64,000 bases of DNA from Metabacillus flavus. GTDB taxonomy: Bacteria; Bacillota; Bacilli; Bacillales; Bacillaceae. Positions 7,985 to 16,511 of the stretch are shown here, piece after piece. The position numbers and the translations under genes were made by a program. The notes under the pieces are model-generated. The model saw only the letters and a list, made by a program, of their open reading frames with translations. It had not been told where the DNA came from and ran no database searches. The stretch lies in assembly GCF_018283675.1 (NCBI RefSeq), contig NZ_JAGVRK010000001.1:62001-126000 (forward strand), in the 5' to 3' direction. Each line of letters begins with the position of its first letter. Position 1 is the stretch's first letter.

Positions 7985-10900
7985 ATGAAAAGTCTGCATT
8001 CGTTTTTTTATTCAAACGAAGATTTTAAAACCATTGTTACCGGTCTGAAAGAAGGATTGAGAGAGCAGCTGCTGGCTGGGCTGTCCGGTTCGGCAAGAAC
8101 CCTTTTCACATCCTCTTTATATATGGAAACAGGAGAATCTGTCCTCGTTGTTACACACAACCTCTACCAGGCTCAAAAGGTATTTGAGGATTTGGCAAAC
8201 TTAGCGGGCGGTAATGTTTTTCTCTATCCTGTTAATGAACTGATTGCTTCTGATATGGCGGTAGCCAGTCCGGAGCTGATGGCTCAGAGGATGGAAGTGC
8301 TGAATCATTTGGCATCTGGTAAAAAAGGCATTGTGGTTGCACCGGCTGCTGCATTGCGGAGACTGCTTCCAGCCAAAAGCATGTGGAATGCAAGCCAGAA
8401 AACACTTTCGGTCGGAGATGAACTGGATACGGATTCATTTTTCAGCTGGCTTTCCCAAATTGGCTATGAACGGGCCAACATGGTTTCGGCACCGGGGGAA
8501 TTCAGTGTTCGCGGGGGTATTATTGACCTTTATCCGCTGACGGAGGAAAATCCCGTCCGGATTGAACTGTTTGATATTGAAGTGGACTCCATCCGTTCCT
8601 TTGACCTTGCGGATCAGCGTTCATTGAAAAAAATGGAGAGCATCGTGCTTGGTCCTGCCAAAGAAATTCTGCTGCAGCGTGAGCATCTTGAGCGCTGCGA
8701 AGAGCAATTAGAAGCAGGACTTTCCAAATCCTTAAAAAAACTGAAAAATGACCAGCAGAAGGAATTACTGCTCCAGAATGTCCAATATGAGCTTGAAATG
8801 CTCAGGAATGGCCAAGTTACAGAGGAAATGCATAAATATCTTTCCTTCTTCTATGAAAAGCCTGCTAGTTTACTAGATTATTTTGATGGTACTGCAACCG
8901 TTGTGATGGATGAGATCAGCCGTATTCATGAAATGATGGAGCAGCTTGAATCGGAAGAAGCGGAATGGATTACGAGCATGCTTGAAAGCGGGAAGATTGT
9001 TCATGACGTAAAAATTTCCCATGAGCAGCCTCTGGCACTTCCTTCCAACCCAATCGTATACCTTTCTTTATTTTTAAGACATGTTCCTCATACAAGTCCT
9101 CAAAATATTTTAAACGTATCGTGCAAGCAAATGCAGAATTTTCACGGCCAGATGAACGTCTTGAAGGGCGAGCTGGACCGATGGAATAAAGGGAAGTTCA
9201 TCACCGTCTTTCTGGGAGCAAGCGCAGAGCGGGTGCAAAAGCTCGAGCAGGTGCTTCAAGACTATGACATGTCCGCATCAATCATAAAAGACGGGGACCT
9301 GCTTAAACCGGGAAAAGCTTATATCCTAGAAGGGGATCTGCAAACTGGCTTTGAGCTTCCATTGCAGAAGATTGCGGTCATAACAGAAGAAGAACTGTTC
9401 AAAAAGCGCGTAAAGAAGCAGCCTAGACGCCAAAAGCTATCGAATGCGGAGCGGATTAAGAGCTACTCAGAGCTTCAAACAGGTGATTATGTCGTTCACA
9501 TTAATCATGGGATTGGAAAGTATTTAGGGATTGAAACCCTTGAAATCAACGGCAACCATAAGGATTATCTTCATATCCGCTACCAGGGCTCTGACAAACT
9601 TTACGTTCCGGTAGAGCAAATCGATCAGGTTCAGAAATACGTTGGATCGGAAGGGAAAGAGCCGAAAATTTACAAGCTGGGCGGAAACGACTGGCGCCGG
9701 GTGAAGAAAAAGGTAGAAACATCCGTTCAGGATATTGCGGATGATTTAATCAAGCTATATGCAGAAAGGGAAGCAAGCAGAGGCTACGCCTTTTCTCCGG
9801 ATGGAGAAATGCAGCGCGATTTCGAGGCTGCGTTCCCTTATCAGGAAACAGAGGATCAGATTCGTTCCATTCATGAAATTAAAATGGATATGGAGCGGGA
9901 ACGCCCGATGGACCGGCTTCTTTGCGGAGATGTTGGCTACGGGAAAACGGAGGTCGCCATCCGGGCAGCCTTCAAGGCTATTGCTGACGGAAAGCAGGTA
10001 GCACTCCTTGTTCCAACGACCATACTGGCCCAGCAGCACTACGAAACCGTTCGCGAACGGTTCCAGGACTATCCTATGACTGTCGGTCTTCTAAGCAGGT
10101 TCCGCACCCGCAAGGAAATGAATGAAACGACAAAAGGCTTGGAAAATGGAACGGTAGACCTTGTTATAGGAACGCACCGTCTTCTTTCCAAGGATGTTAA
10201 ATATAAAAATCTGGGACTTCTCATTATTGATGAGGAGCAGCGCTTTGGTGTTACCCATAAAGAAAAAATCAAGCAAATGAAAGCAAATGTGGACGTGCTG
10301 ACGCTTACCGCGACTCCAATTCCAAGAACACTGCACATGTCGATGCTCGGGGTCAGGGATTTGTCTGTTATAGAGACACCGCCTGAAAACCGCTATCCGG
10401 TTCAGACATATGTGGTCGAGAACAACGGAGGGCTTGTCAGAGAATCCATCGAACGGGAGCTCTCAAGAGGCGGGCAGGTATACGTTCTATACAACCGGGT
10501 GGAGGATATCAGCCGCAAAGCCGATGAAATTTCAATGCTTGTTCCGGACGCAAGGGTGACGTATGCCCATGGGAAAATGACGGAGAATGAACTGGAATCC
10601 GTCATGCTTAACTTCCTTGAAGGCCAGTCCGACGTTCTCGTCAGCACAACAATCATTGAAACAGGAGTCGACATTCCGAACGTGAACACCCTCATTGTGT
10701 ATGATGCCGATAAAATGGGTCTTTCCCAGCTCTATCAGCTTAGAGGGCGTGTCGGCCGTTCAAGCAGAGTCGCATATGCTTACTTCACATACCGCAAGGA
10801 CAAAGTTCTGACAGAGGTTGCAGAAAAAAGGCTGCAGGCGATAAAAGAATTTACGGAGCTTGGATCAGGATTCAAAATAGCGATGCGCGATTTATCCATT

Positions 10901-11509
10901 CGCGGCGCAGGAAACCTTCTTGGAGCACAGCAGCATGGCTTCATTGATTCCGTCGGATTTGATTTGTATTCCCAGATGCTTAAAGAGGCTATTGAAGAAC
11001 GCAAAGGCGATGCACCGAAGGAAAAAGCATTTGAGCCGGAAATCGATCTGGATCTGGATGCTTACATTCCAGAGGCGTACATTTCAGATGGAAAACAGAA
11101 AATCGATATGTACAAACGATTCAGAGCCATTACAACAGAAGAAGATCTGGCAGAGCTGCAAGAAGAAATGACGGATCGCTTCGGCACGTATCCGTCTGAA
11201 GTAAGCTATCTCTTTAAAGTGGCTGAAGCGAAACTTCTTGCTATTCGTGAAAAAGTCGAAATCATTAAAGAAGCAAAAGACGTGATTTACATGTCCATCA
11301 ATGAGGAAGCCAGCCAGCGCACAGATGGCCAAAAGCTGTTTGAATTAAGCAGCCAGTACGGCCGCAAGGTAGGTCTCGGAATGGACGCGAACAAACTGAA
11401 AATTTCTGTACAGACAAAGGGCTTAAGTGCAGAAGAGCGTTTATCCATTTTGCTCGGTCTTCTTAAAGGGCTAAAGCATGTGAAAAAGGAAGAAATTTCA
11501 GCCAGCTGA
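7985..11509 (+). CDS. mfd: Transcription-repair coupling factor Mfd
   Basis: Mfd displaces RNA polymerase stalled at DNA lesions and recruits UvrA. The protein has 1174 residues (1177 in B. subtilis). Order: UvrB-like N-terminal region (with FSVRGGIIDLYP), RNA-polymerase-interacting CarD-like domain (around 505-570, GDYVVHINHGIGKYLG), then an SF2 translocase. Walker A is CGDVGYGKTEVA near residue 646, Walker B IIDEEQRFGV near 746, and the RecG-like TRG part LRGRVGRSSRVAYAY near 918. ATG 7985 was chosen after GGAAGGAGG; the open frame begins earlier, inside the fin terminator. Confidence 0.98.
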   Translation: MKSLHSFFYSNEDFKTIVTGLKEGLREQLLAGLSGSARTLFTSSLYMETGESVLVVTHNLYQAQKVFEDLANLAGGNVFLYPVNELIASDMAVASPELMAQRMEVLNHLASGKKGIVVAPAAALRRLLPAKSMWNASQKTLSVGDELDTDSFFSWLSQIGYERANMVSAPGEFSVRGGIIDLYPLTEENPVRIELFDIEVDSIRSFDLADQRSLKKMESIVLGPAKEILLQREHLERCEEQLEAGLSKSLKKLKNDQQKELLLQNVQYELEMLRNGQVTEEMHKYLSFFYEKPASLLDYFDGTATVVMDEISRIHEMMEQLESEEAEWITSMLESGKIVHDVKISHEQPLALPSNPIVYLSLFLRHVPHTSPQNILNVSCKQMQNFHGQMNVLKGELDRWNKGKFITVFLGASAERVQKLEQVLQDYDMSASIIKDGDLLKPGKAYILEGDLQTGFELPLQKIAVITEEELFKKRVKKQPRRQKLSNAERIKSYSELQTGDYVVHINHGIGKYLGIETLEINGNHKDYLHIRYQGSDKLYVPVEQIDQVQKYVGSEGKEPKIYKLGGNDWRRVKKKVETSVQDIADDLIKLYAEREASRGYAFSPDGEMQRDFEAAFPYQETEDQIRSIHEIKMDMERERPMDRLLCGDVGYGKTEVAIRAAFKAIADGKQVALLVPTTILAQQHYETVRERFQDYPMTVGLLSRFRTRKEMNETTKGLENGTVDLVIGTHRLLSKDVKYKNLGLLIIDEEQRFGVTHKEKIKQMKANVDVLTLTATPIPRTLHMSMLGVRDLSVIETPPENRYPVQTYVVENNGGLVRESIERELSRGGQVYVLYNRVEDISRKADEISMLVPDARVTYAHGKMTENELESVMLNFLEGQSDVLVSTTIIETGVDIPNVNTLIVYDADKMGLSQLYQLRGRVGRSSRVAYAYFTYRKDKVLTEVAEKRLQAIKEFTELGSGFKIAMRDLSIRGAGNLLGAQQHGFIDSVGFDLYSQMLKEAIEERKGDAPKEKAFEPEIDLDLDAYIPEAYISDGKQKIDMYKRFRAITTEEDLAELQEEMTDRFGTYPSEVSYLFKVAEAKLLAIREKVEIIKEAKDVIYMSINEEASQRTDGQKLFELSSQYGRKVGLGMDANKLKISVQTKGLSAEERLSILLGLLKGLKHVKKEEISAS

Positions 11510-11538
11510 TCATCTGCTTATTTTTTCATTTATTGTGT

Positions 11539-11567
11539 GTATATTACCTTTATTGTGAAGGATACTA
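11539..11567 (+). promoter_or_regulatory. Sigma-G promoter of spoVT
   Basis: GTATA (11539-11543), 17 nt, GATACTA (11561-11567). This fits GHATR-N17/18-CATNHTA with one mismatch. spoVT is a sigma-G target in B. subtilis. Confidence 0.75.
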
Positions 11568-11579
11568 ACTTCAACAAAT

Positions 11580-11611
11580 GGTGACGGCTGCAGTAACATG
11601 GAGCCATCACC
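11580..11611 (+). other. 5' UTR hairpin of spoVT
   Basis: GGTGA-C-GGCT pairs with AGCC-A-TCACC around a 14-nt loop, between the sigma-G promoter and the start codon. There is no T run, so it is not a terminator. It may stabilise the leader; no function is shown. Confidence 0.5.
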
Positions 11612-11649
11612 TGGTATCAATTCACAAGATGAAAGTGAGGCAGCAATAG

Positions 11650-12186
11650 ATGAAGGCAACTGGCATTGTTCGTCGAATTGATGATTTAGGACGTGTGGTT
11701 ATTCCGAAAGAAATCCGCAGAACGCTTCGTATCCGCGAAGGGGATCCGCTGGAAATTTTTGTAGACCGCGACGGCGAAGTCATTCTGAAGAAATATTCAC
11801 CAATAAGTGAACTTGGAGATTTTGCAAGGGAGTACGCGGACGCTCTTTACGACAGCATGGGCCACCCGGTGCTGATTTGTGACAGAGACGCTTTCATCGC
11901 AGTTTCCGGAAGTTCAAAAAAGGAATACATGAACCGCAACATCAGCGAAGACATTGAACGATCTATGGAAGAAAGAAGCTCCATTCTTAAAACTGATGCC
12001 GGAGAGCTTCAGCTTCTTGAAGGGGTCAAAGAAGAAGTCAAAGCCTATACCATTGGCCCGATTATCGCAAATGGAGATCCAATTGGCGCAGTCGTTATCT
12101 TCTCCAAAGAAGGAACACTTGGCGAAGTGGAGAAAAAAGCGGTAGAAACAGCAGCCAGCTTCCTTGCACGCCAAATGGAGAACTAG
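11650..12186 (+). CDS. spoVT: Stage V sporulation transcription regulator SpoVT
   Basis: A 178-residue forespore regulator that tunes sigma-G genes and spore germination properties. Residues 1-50 are an AbrB-type swapped-hairpin DNA-binding domain (MKATGIVRRIDDLGRVVIPKE, then IREGDPLEIFVDRDGEVILKKY). The rest (about 56-178) is a GAF domain ending in ETAASFLARQME. Length equals the B. subtilis protein. It is monocistronic, with a sigma-G promoter upstream and a terminator downstream. Confidence 0.97.
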   Translation: MKATGIVRRIDDLGRVVIPKEIRRTLRIREGDPLEIFVDRDGEVILKKYSPISELGDFAREYADALYDSMGHPVLICDRDAFIAVSGSSKKEYMNRNISEDIERSMEERSSILKTDAGELQLLEGVKEEVKAYTIGPIIANGDPIGAVVIFSKEGTLGEVEKKAVETAASFLARQMEN

Positions 12187-12212
12187 GTTTCGATCTTATT
12201 ATATGTACTACG

Positions 12213-12240
12213 AAAAGGCAGCCTCCGGGCTGTCTTTTAA
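12213..12240 (+). terminator. Intrinsic terminator after spoVT
   Basis: AAAAGGCAGCC (12213 on) pairs with GGGCTGTCTTTT across a TCC loop. The T run lies inside the 3' arm. Confidence 0.75.
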
Positions 12241-12404
12241 TGTATGGAGAACCTATTTGAGCATCTGGATAAAAACGTTTGGATTTTGTCTAGTGCAGGA
12301 CCCCGCGCTGTTAGCTGAACATCCTTAATTACAAGACGCCTCCGCTTTTCATGGTGTCCAGCTCCGGGCGCTGTGCCGCAGGGCCATTTCACCCCCTCGG
12401 TCGA

Positions 12405-12464
12405 GGGCCTTCACGATGAAGGCCCGTTCAGCGTTGCGACAGGACGTCGCGCTCTTAGCTGAAC
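12405..12464. repeat. Structured repeat unit 1 (H1 + H2 hairpins)
   Basis: H1: GGGCCTTCA (12405-12413), loop CGA, TGAAGGCCC (12417-12425). H2 outer stem GTTCAGC (12426-12432) / GCTGAAC (12458-12464); inner stem GCGAC (12436-12440), loop AGGAC, GTCGC (12446-12450). All stems are perfect. Confidence 0.75.
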
Positions 12465-12513
12465 AACCTTACTTGAGCGCCTCTCGGTCGGGAGCTCCAC
12501 CGTCTTTCACGGA

Positions 12514-12572
12514 GGCCTGCAGGAGGCAGGCCAGTTCTGCGTTGCGGCAGGACGCCGCGCTTTTAGCAGAAC
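12514..12572. repeat. Structured repeat unit 2 (H1 + H2 hairpins)
   Basis: H1: GGCCTGC (12514-12520), loop AGGAG, GCAGGCC (12526-12532). H2 outer stem GTTCTGC (12534-12540) / GCAGAAC (12566-12572); inner stem GCGGC (12544-12548), loop AGGAC, GCCGC (12554-12558). Relative to unit 1 both H2 stems carry paired, compensating changes, while the AGGAC loop is unchanged. Confidence 0.75.
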
Positions 12573-12603
12573 CTCCTTACTAGAAGCGCCCTCCGCATTT
12601 CAA

Positions 12604-12727
12604 ATTGTCCAGCTGCGGCGTCTAGCCCCTCGAGGTCATAAGTGAATTATCCTGCGGAAGGAAAAACCGCCTTCCTCCGGAGAATTCTCTTATGCTTGTC
12701 GGGGCTGGACAAGACGCCTCCGCTTTT
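12604..12727. repeat. Long palindromic intergenic element
   Basis: A nested inverted repeat. GGCGTCTAGCCCC near 12617-12629 pairs with GGGGCT...AGACGCC near 12700-12717. GGTCATAAG pairs with CTTATGCTTG further in. The tip is GGAAGG-AAAAA-CCGCCTTCC (about 12656-12675). This shape, GCCCCTCGAGGTCATAAG to CTTATGCTTGTCGGGGC, is one I recall from spacers of many Bacillaceae genomes. Confidence 0.65.
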
Positions 12728-12731
12728 CTCG

Positions 12732-12740
12732 TGATATAAT
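12732..12740 (+). promoter_or_regulatory. Extended -10 promoter of the yabM operon
   Basis: TG-A-TATAAT at 12732-12740, 34 nt before yabM and just after the repeat block; no clear -35. Confidence 0.55.
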
Positions 12741-12773
12741 ATCCTCGTCAGTGAATTTGGAAGGAGAATGGGG

Positions 12774-14378
12774 ATGGCTGTGCCGTCTAGAAAGAGCGTT
12801 ATTTGGCAGGGGGCTTTCGTTTTGACGATTGCCGGTTTGCTTACAAAAATAATGAGTGCCGCCTATCGCGTGCCTTATCAAAATATCGTTGGAGATATTG
12901 GATTTTACATATATCAGCAGGTTTATCCGTTTTACGGAATATCCATTATGCTTGCTACATCAGGATTTCCGATTATCGTTTCGAAGCTGTTCGCTGAATA
13001 TGGTGAAGGGCACAACCCTGCTGACTTGAGAAAAATTTGGAAAGTCAGCAGTTTATTTCTTGTGTTTACCGGACTTTTTTCATTTTCTCTTTTGTATGCC
13101 GGTTCTGGATGGATCGCGGGCATTATGGGAGACATGCATCTTAAACCATTAATTGAAATTATCTCATTTTCTTTTTTGCTCGCTCCCTTCATATCTGTGC
13201 TACGGGGTTATTTTCAGGGAATGCATCATATGTTTCCTACGGCTCTTTCCCAGGTAGTTGAGCAGGCATTTCGTGTGGTTACGATCATAGGTGTTGCCTA
13301 TATTCTGCTGAAAAATGGGCGCAACTTTTATGAGGCAGGGCAAGGGGCGCTTTTTGGGTCTCTTACCGGAGGAGCTGCTGCCCTGATTGTCCTGGCTGTC
13401 TACTGGTTCCGCAGGGATCACAGGGAGCTAAACGGGCCTTTGAGTCCTTCTACAATCAGGACATGGGATTTATTAAAAGACTTAATTCTATTTACATTTA
13501 CAATCTGTGTCAGCAGCCTGCTGCTGATTTTAATTCAGCTCGTTGACGCTCTGCAGCTGTTTTCAATGCTGATCAATAAAGGCATGGATCCGACTGCTGC
13601 AAAAACAGCCAAGGGAATTTACGACCGGGGACAGCCCCTGATTCAGCTTGGAACCGTCGTTGCCACCTCACTATCCTTGTCTCTTGTTCCTTTGATTTCC
13701 AGTGCGAAGCGCAGAAATGATGAGAAGTTTATTAAGGATAAAATTAATTTATCGATTAAGGTGTGTTTAGCTGTTGGAGCGGGTGCTACAGCAGGGCTGA
13801 TCGGCATTGTCGAGGAAACGAATATTATGCTTTTCCGGAACAATTACGGGTCAGACATTTTAGGGATTTTGAGCCTGTCCATTCTGTTTACATCCTTATC
13901 GATGACAATCGCTGCTATTCTTCAAGGATTGAATCAAACTATTTACCCTGCTATATCCGTTATTGCAGGTGTCATCATAAAAGTTGCTTTAAACATTGTG
14001 CTGATTCCCCGTTATGAAGCGGATGGAGCTGCTGTTGCGACCGTCGCGGCCTTCTTCGTTGTGACGGTGATGAATATTTATTTTCTCAGAAAAAAGCAGT
14101 ACAAGCTTCACGAGTACCGGAGTATTATCAAAATCGTTCTCTCTTCTGTACTCATGCTTGCCGTTTTAAAAGGCTATATGGCAGGTTTTGAGTGGGTGCT
14201 TGGAAGAAACAGAGCACTTGCCTCCATTGAGGCCATAACAGCAGTCGCGGTTGGCGGCGCCGTCTACATGTTTGCTGTCATCAAATTAAATGTTTTTAAC
14301 AGCGATGAACTGGATATTGTTCCATTCGGCACAAAAATCCGGCTGTGGTCGCAGAAGAAAAGGGATGTGAAAAAATGA
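12774..14378 (+). CDS. yabM: MATE/MurJ-superfamily polysaccharide flippase YabM (SpoVB family)
   Basis: A 534-residue integral membrane protein with about 14 hydrophobic segments, of the MOP flippase superfamily that also contains SpoVB, MurJ and Wzx. Members move lipid-linked wall or polysaccharide precursors across the membrane. The N-terminus WQGAFVLTIAGLLTKIMSAAYRVPYQNI is typical. Two in-frame ATGs are possible. ATG 12774 is chosen because AAGGAG (12761-12766) is 7 nt before it but only 1 nt before ATG 12768. It overlaps yabN by 4 nt (ATGA). The substrate is not known from sequence; SpoVB-like sporulation roles are possible. Confidence 0.92.
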   Translation: MAVPSRKSVIWQGAFVLTIAGLLTKIMSAAYRVPYQNIVGDIGFYIYQQVYPFYGISIMLATSGFPIIVSKLFAEYGEGHNPADLRKIWKVSSLFLVFTGLFSFSLLYAGSGWIAGIMGDMHLKPLIEIISFSFLLAPFISVLRGYFQGMHHMFPTALSQVVEQAFRVVTIIGVAYILLKNGRNFYEAGQGALFGSLTGGAAALIVLAVYWFRRDHRELNGPLSPSTIRTWDLLKDLILFTFTICVSSLLLILIQLVDALQLFSMLINKGMDPTAAKTAKGIYDRGQPLIQLGTVVATSLSLSLVPLISSAKRRNDEKFIKDKINLSIKVCLAVGAGATAGLIGIVEETNIMLFRNNYGSDILGILSLSILFTSLSMTIAAILQGLNQTIYPAISVIAGVIIKVALNIVLIPRYEADGAAVATVAAFFVVTVMNIYFLRKKQYKLHEYRSIIKIVLSSVLMLAVLKGYMAGFEWVLGRNRALASIEAITAVAVGGAVYMFAVIKLNVFNSDELDIVPFGTKIRLWSQKKRDVKK

Positions 14379-15838
14379 ACACCATTCATATAGCCGGCCT
14401 CGGCGCTGGCGACATCAACCAGCTTCCGCTTGGAATTTACCGTCTTCTCCAATCCTCAAACCGGGTTTATACAAGAACGATGGACCACCCTGTTCTGGAA
14501 GAACTGAGGAATGAAATAACGATAACCGGCTCTTTTGATGAAATGTACATGCAGCATTCGAAGTTCGAGGATGTATATGAAGAAATCGCTTCTTTCCTGA
14601 TCAAAGAGGCAGCCGATGGAGATGTCGTCTACACGGTCCCGGGACATCCGATGGTCGCTGAAAAAACGGTTCAGATTTTGCTTGAGGAATCGAAGCATCA
14701 TCCATTCCAAGTCCGTGTCGCAGGAGGACAAAGCTTTTTGGATGCGACCTTCGCATCGCTGAACATTGATCCAATTGAAGGTTTTCAAATGATGGATGCC
14801 CTGACTCTTAAAAGAGGAGATTTGCAATTCACCCAGCATATCATTTTATGTCAGGTATATGATCAGATGGTGGCGTCTGAGGTCAAGCTCACCCTTATGG
14901 AAGAGCTGCCTTTTGATTATGAGGTTTACATCGTTACAGCTGCAGGAAGCAAGCAGGAAGAAATTCTTAAGGTTCCGCTATTTGAACTGGACCGGGTTTC
15001 CACTGTCTCCAACCTTACCAGCCTCTATATTCCGCCTGTTCAGGATGAAAAGCTCCTTTATCACCGGTTTGATGCTTTCAGGGGAATTATTGCCTCGCTG
15101 CGGGGACCAGGAGGATGTCCTTGGGATCAGAAGCAGACCTTCCAATCGCTGAAAAAGTATTTGATTGAAGAATGCTATGAGCTCCTGGATGCGATTGAGT
15201 CAGAGGACATCGACCATATGATTGAGGAAATGGGAGACGTGCTTCTTCAAGTTGTCCTGCAGGCACAGATTGGAGAAGACGAAGGACTTTTCTCTATCGA
15301 TGAAGTCATCCGGACCATTTCTGAAAAAATGGTGCGGCGTCACCCTCATGTCTTTGGCAGCATAAAAGCCGATACGGCAGAAGAGGTGCTAATAAACTGG
15401 GAAGAAATTAAGAAAGCGGAAGGAAAAGCACCTGCAGAGTCATTGCTTGATTCCGTTCCCGGGGCTTTGCCGGCCCTTTCGAAGGCGTATCAGCTTCAGA
15501 AAAAGGCTGCAAAAGCAGGCTTTGACTGGGATAAGGCCGAGGATGCATGGCTTAAGGTAAAAGAAGAGATCCTGGAGTTTGAAGAAGAGCTTAAAGAAAA
15601 TCCCGGTGAAGATAATAAAGCACTTCTTAAGGAATTCGGTGATGTCTTATTTGCACTTGTAAACATCGGAAGATTCCTGAAAATCGAACCTGAAGAAGCG
15701 CTGTCCTCAACAAATCAGAAATTCACCTCGCGTTTTCAATATATTGAAAAGAAAGCGAAAGATAATGGAGAAGTCCTCGAAGAATTGACGCTTGAAAAAA
15801 TGGACAGCTACTGGGATGAAGCAAAAGGATTGGAATAG
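14375..15838 (+). CDS. yabN: YabN: tetrapyrrole-methylase-like / MazG nucleotide pyrophosphohydrolase fusion
   Basis: 487 residues in two parts. The N-terminal half (about 1-220) is a SAM-dependent tetrapyrrole methyltransferase-like domain, starting MNTIHIAGLGAGDINQLPLGI and containing TVPGHPMVAEKTVQILL. The C-terminal half is MazG, a house-cleaning NTP pyrophosphohydrolase, with GGCPWDQKQTFQSLKKYLIEE and the EExxE metal site in EECYELLD plus EEMGDVLLQ. B. subtilis YabN has the same fusion. The ATG overlaps the yabM stop (ATGA), indicating translational coupling. The substrate of the methylase half is unknown. Confidence 0.95.
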   Translation: MNTIHIAGLGAGDINQLPLGIYRLLQSSNRVYTRTMDHPVLEELRNEITITGSFDEMYMQHSKFEDVYEEIASFLIKEAADGDVVYTVPGHPMVAEKTVQILLEESKHHPFQVRVAGGQSFLDATFASLNIDPIEGFQMMDALTLKRGDLQFTQHIILCQVYDQMVASEVKLTLMEELPFDYEVYIVTAAGSKQEEILKVPLFELDRVSTVSNLTSLYIPPVQDEKLLYHRFDAFRGIIASLRGPGGCPWDQKQTFQSLKKYLIEECYELLDAIESEDIDHMIEEMGDVLLQVVLQAQIGEDEGLFSIDEVIRTISEKMVRRHPHVFGSIKADTAEEVLINWEEIKKAEGKAPAESLLDSVPGALPALSKAYQLQKKAAKAGFDWDKAEDAWLKVKEEILEFEEELKENPGEDNKALLKEFGDVLFALVNIGRFLKIEPEEALSSTNQKFTSRFQYIEKKAKDNGEVLEELTLEKMDSYWDEAKGLE

Positions 15839-15858
15839 ACAGAAAGAAGGGGTTTGAA

Positions 15859-16122
15859 ATGAGACTAGATAAATTTCTGAAGGTATCCAGACTGATTAAA
15901 CGCCGCACGCTGGCAAAGGAAGTTGCCGATCAGGGACGTATTGAAATCAATGGAACTGCCGCAAAGGCAAGCTCCAATGTAAAAGAAGGGGATGAAATGG
16001 TCATCCGCTTTGGCCAAAAGCGTGTGACCGTCCGCATCGACCATTTAAAAGAAACAACGAAAAAAGAAGCGGCAGCCGAAATGTACACAATTATTAAAGA
16101 AGAAAAACTAGGCGAGAACTGA
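15859..16122 (+). CDS. rqcP: S4-domain ribosome-quality-control factor RqcP (YabO)
   Basis: An 87-residue protein made almost entirely of one S4 RNA-binding domain (MRLDKFLKVSRLIKRRTLAKEVADQG, then INGTAAKASSNVKEGDEM), of the Hsp15 family. RqcP acts with RqcH and peptidyl-tRNA-carrying 50S subunits in alanine tailing of stalled nascent chains. AGAAAGAAGGGG supports the start. It lies 20 nt after yabN and completes the yabMNO set. Confidence 0.94.
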   Translation: MRLDKFLKVSRLIKRRTLAKEVADQGRIEINGTAAKASSNVKEGDEMVIRFGQKRVTVRIDHLKETTKKEAAAEMYTIIKEEKLGEN

Positions 16123-16153
16123 TTCTGCTTGACTGGGCTTGTTCTTTTTCTCC

Positions 16154-16181
16154 CGTTTTGCTCATAGATATAAGCAAAACG
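16154..16181. other. Inverted repeat between rqcP and yabP
   Basis: A perfect 9-bp stem CGTTTTGCT (16154-16162) / AGCAAAACG (16173-16181) with a 10-nt A/T loop. No T run follows on the + strand. CTCAT/ATGAG arms (16161-16165, 16184-16188) overlap it. It may be an operator or mRNA stem. No clear sigma-E promoter was recognised here although yabP is a sigma-E gene in B. subtilis. Confidence 0.45.
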
Positions 16182-16205
16182 ATATGAGAAGCGGGGGTAC
16201 AGAGG

Positions 16206-16511
16206 ATGAATTACTATCAGCAAAATCAGCCTCAGACAAATACAGTACCGGAAAACCATGATCTTGTGATGAAAGGCAGAAAACTCCTTGAAATTACAGG
16301 TGTTAAAGAAGTAGAAAGCTTTGATAATGAAGAGTTTCTGCTGGATACGGTTATGGGAGCATTGGCGGTCCGCGGTGAAAATCTTCAGATGCAGAACCTT
16401 GATGTGGATAAAGGAATTGTGTCCATTAAGGGCCGCATACTGGACATTGTTTACCTGGACGAACAGCATGCGGAGAAAGCTAAAGGATTCTTTAGCAAAT
16501 TATTTAAATGA
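16206..16511 (+). CDS. yabP: Sporulation protein YabP
   Basis: A 101-residue member of the YabP/YqfC family. These are mother-cell sporulation proteins found only in spore formers; B. subtilis YabP has about 100 residues. The core reads HDLVMKGRKLLEITGVKEVESFDNEEF, then MGALAVRGENLQM and KGIVSIKGRILDIVY. GAGG lies 5 nt before the ATG. It overlaps yabQ by 4 nt. The biochemical role is unknown. Confidence 0.93.
   Translation: MNYYQQNQPQTNTVPENHDLVMKGRKLLEITGVKEVESFDNEEFLLDTVMGALAVRGENLQMQNLDVDKGIVSIKGRILDIVYLDEQHAEKAKGFFSKLFK

Larger units (their letters stand above)
12290..12727. repeat. Tandem structured intergenic repeats
   Basis: The gap between spoVT and yabM (12241-12773) holds no gene. 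It contains related GC-rich units. Two full units each have a hairpin H1 followed by a branched hairpin H2 (separate entries at 12405-12464 and 12514-12572). A truncated unit at about 12290-12320 keeps only AGGAC and TTAGCTGAAC. A longer palindromic element closes the block at 12604-12727. Segments like GACGCCTCCGCTTTT recur at about 12335 and 12714. Such palindromes resemble repeats scattered between genes in other Bacillaceae, but their role is unknown to me. Confidence 0.7.

Noticed and set aside
12290-12727. CRISPR array
   Set aside because: Units are diverged palindromes of about 110 nt without constant repeats and unique spacers, and no cas genes are nearby.
12690-12881. Minus-strand frame of 63 codons over the yabM start
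   Set aside because: It is an antisense shadow of yabM and of the palindromic element, with no ribosome site.
16154-16181. Terminator after rqcP
   Set aside because: The inverted repeat is perfect but no T run follows on the + strand; kept only as an inverted repeat.
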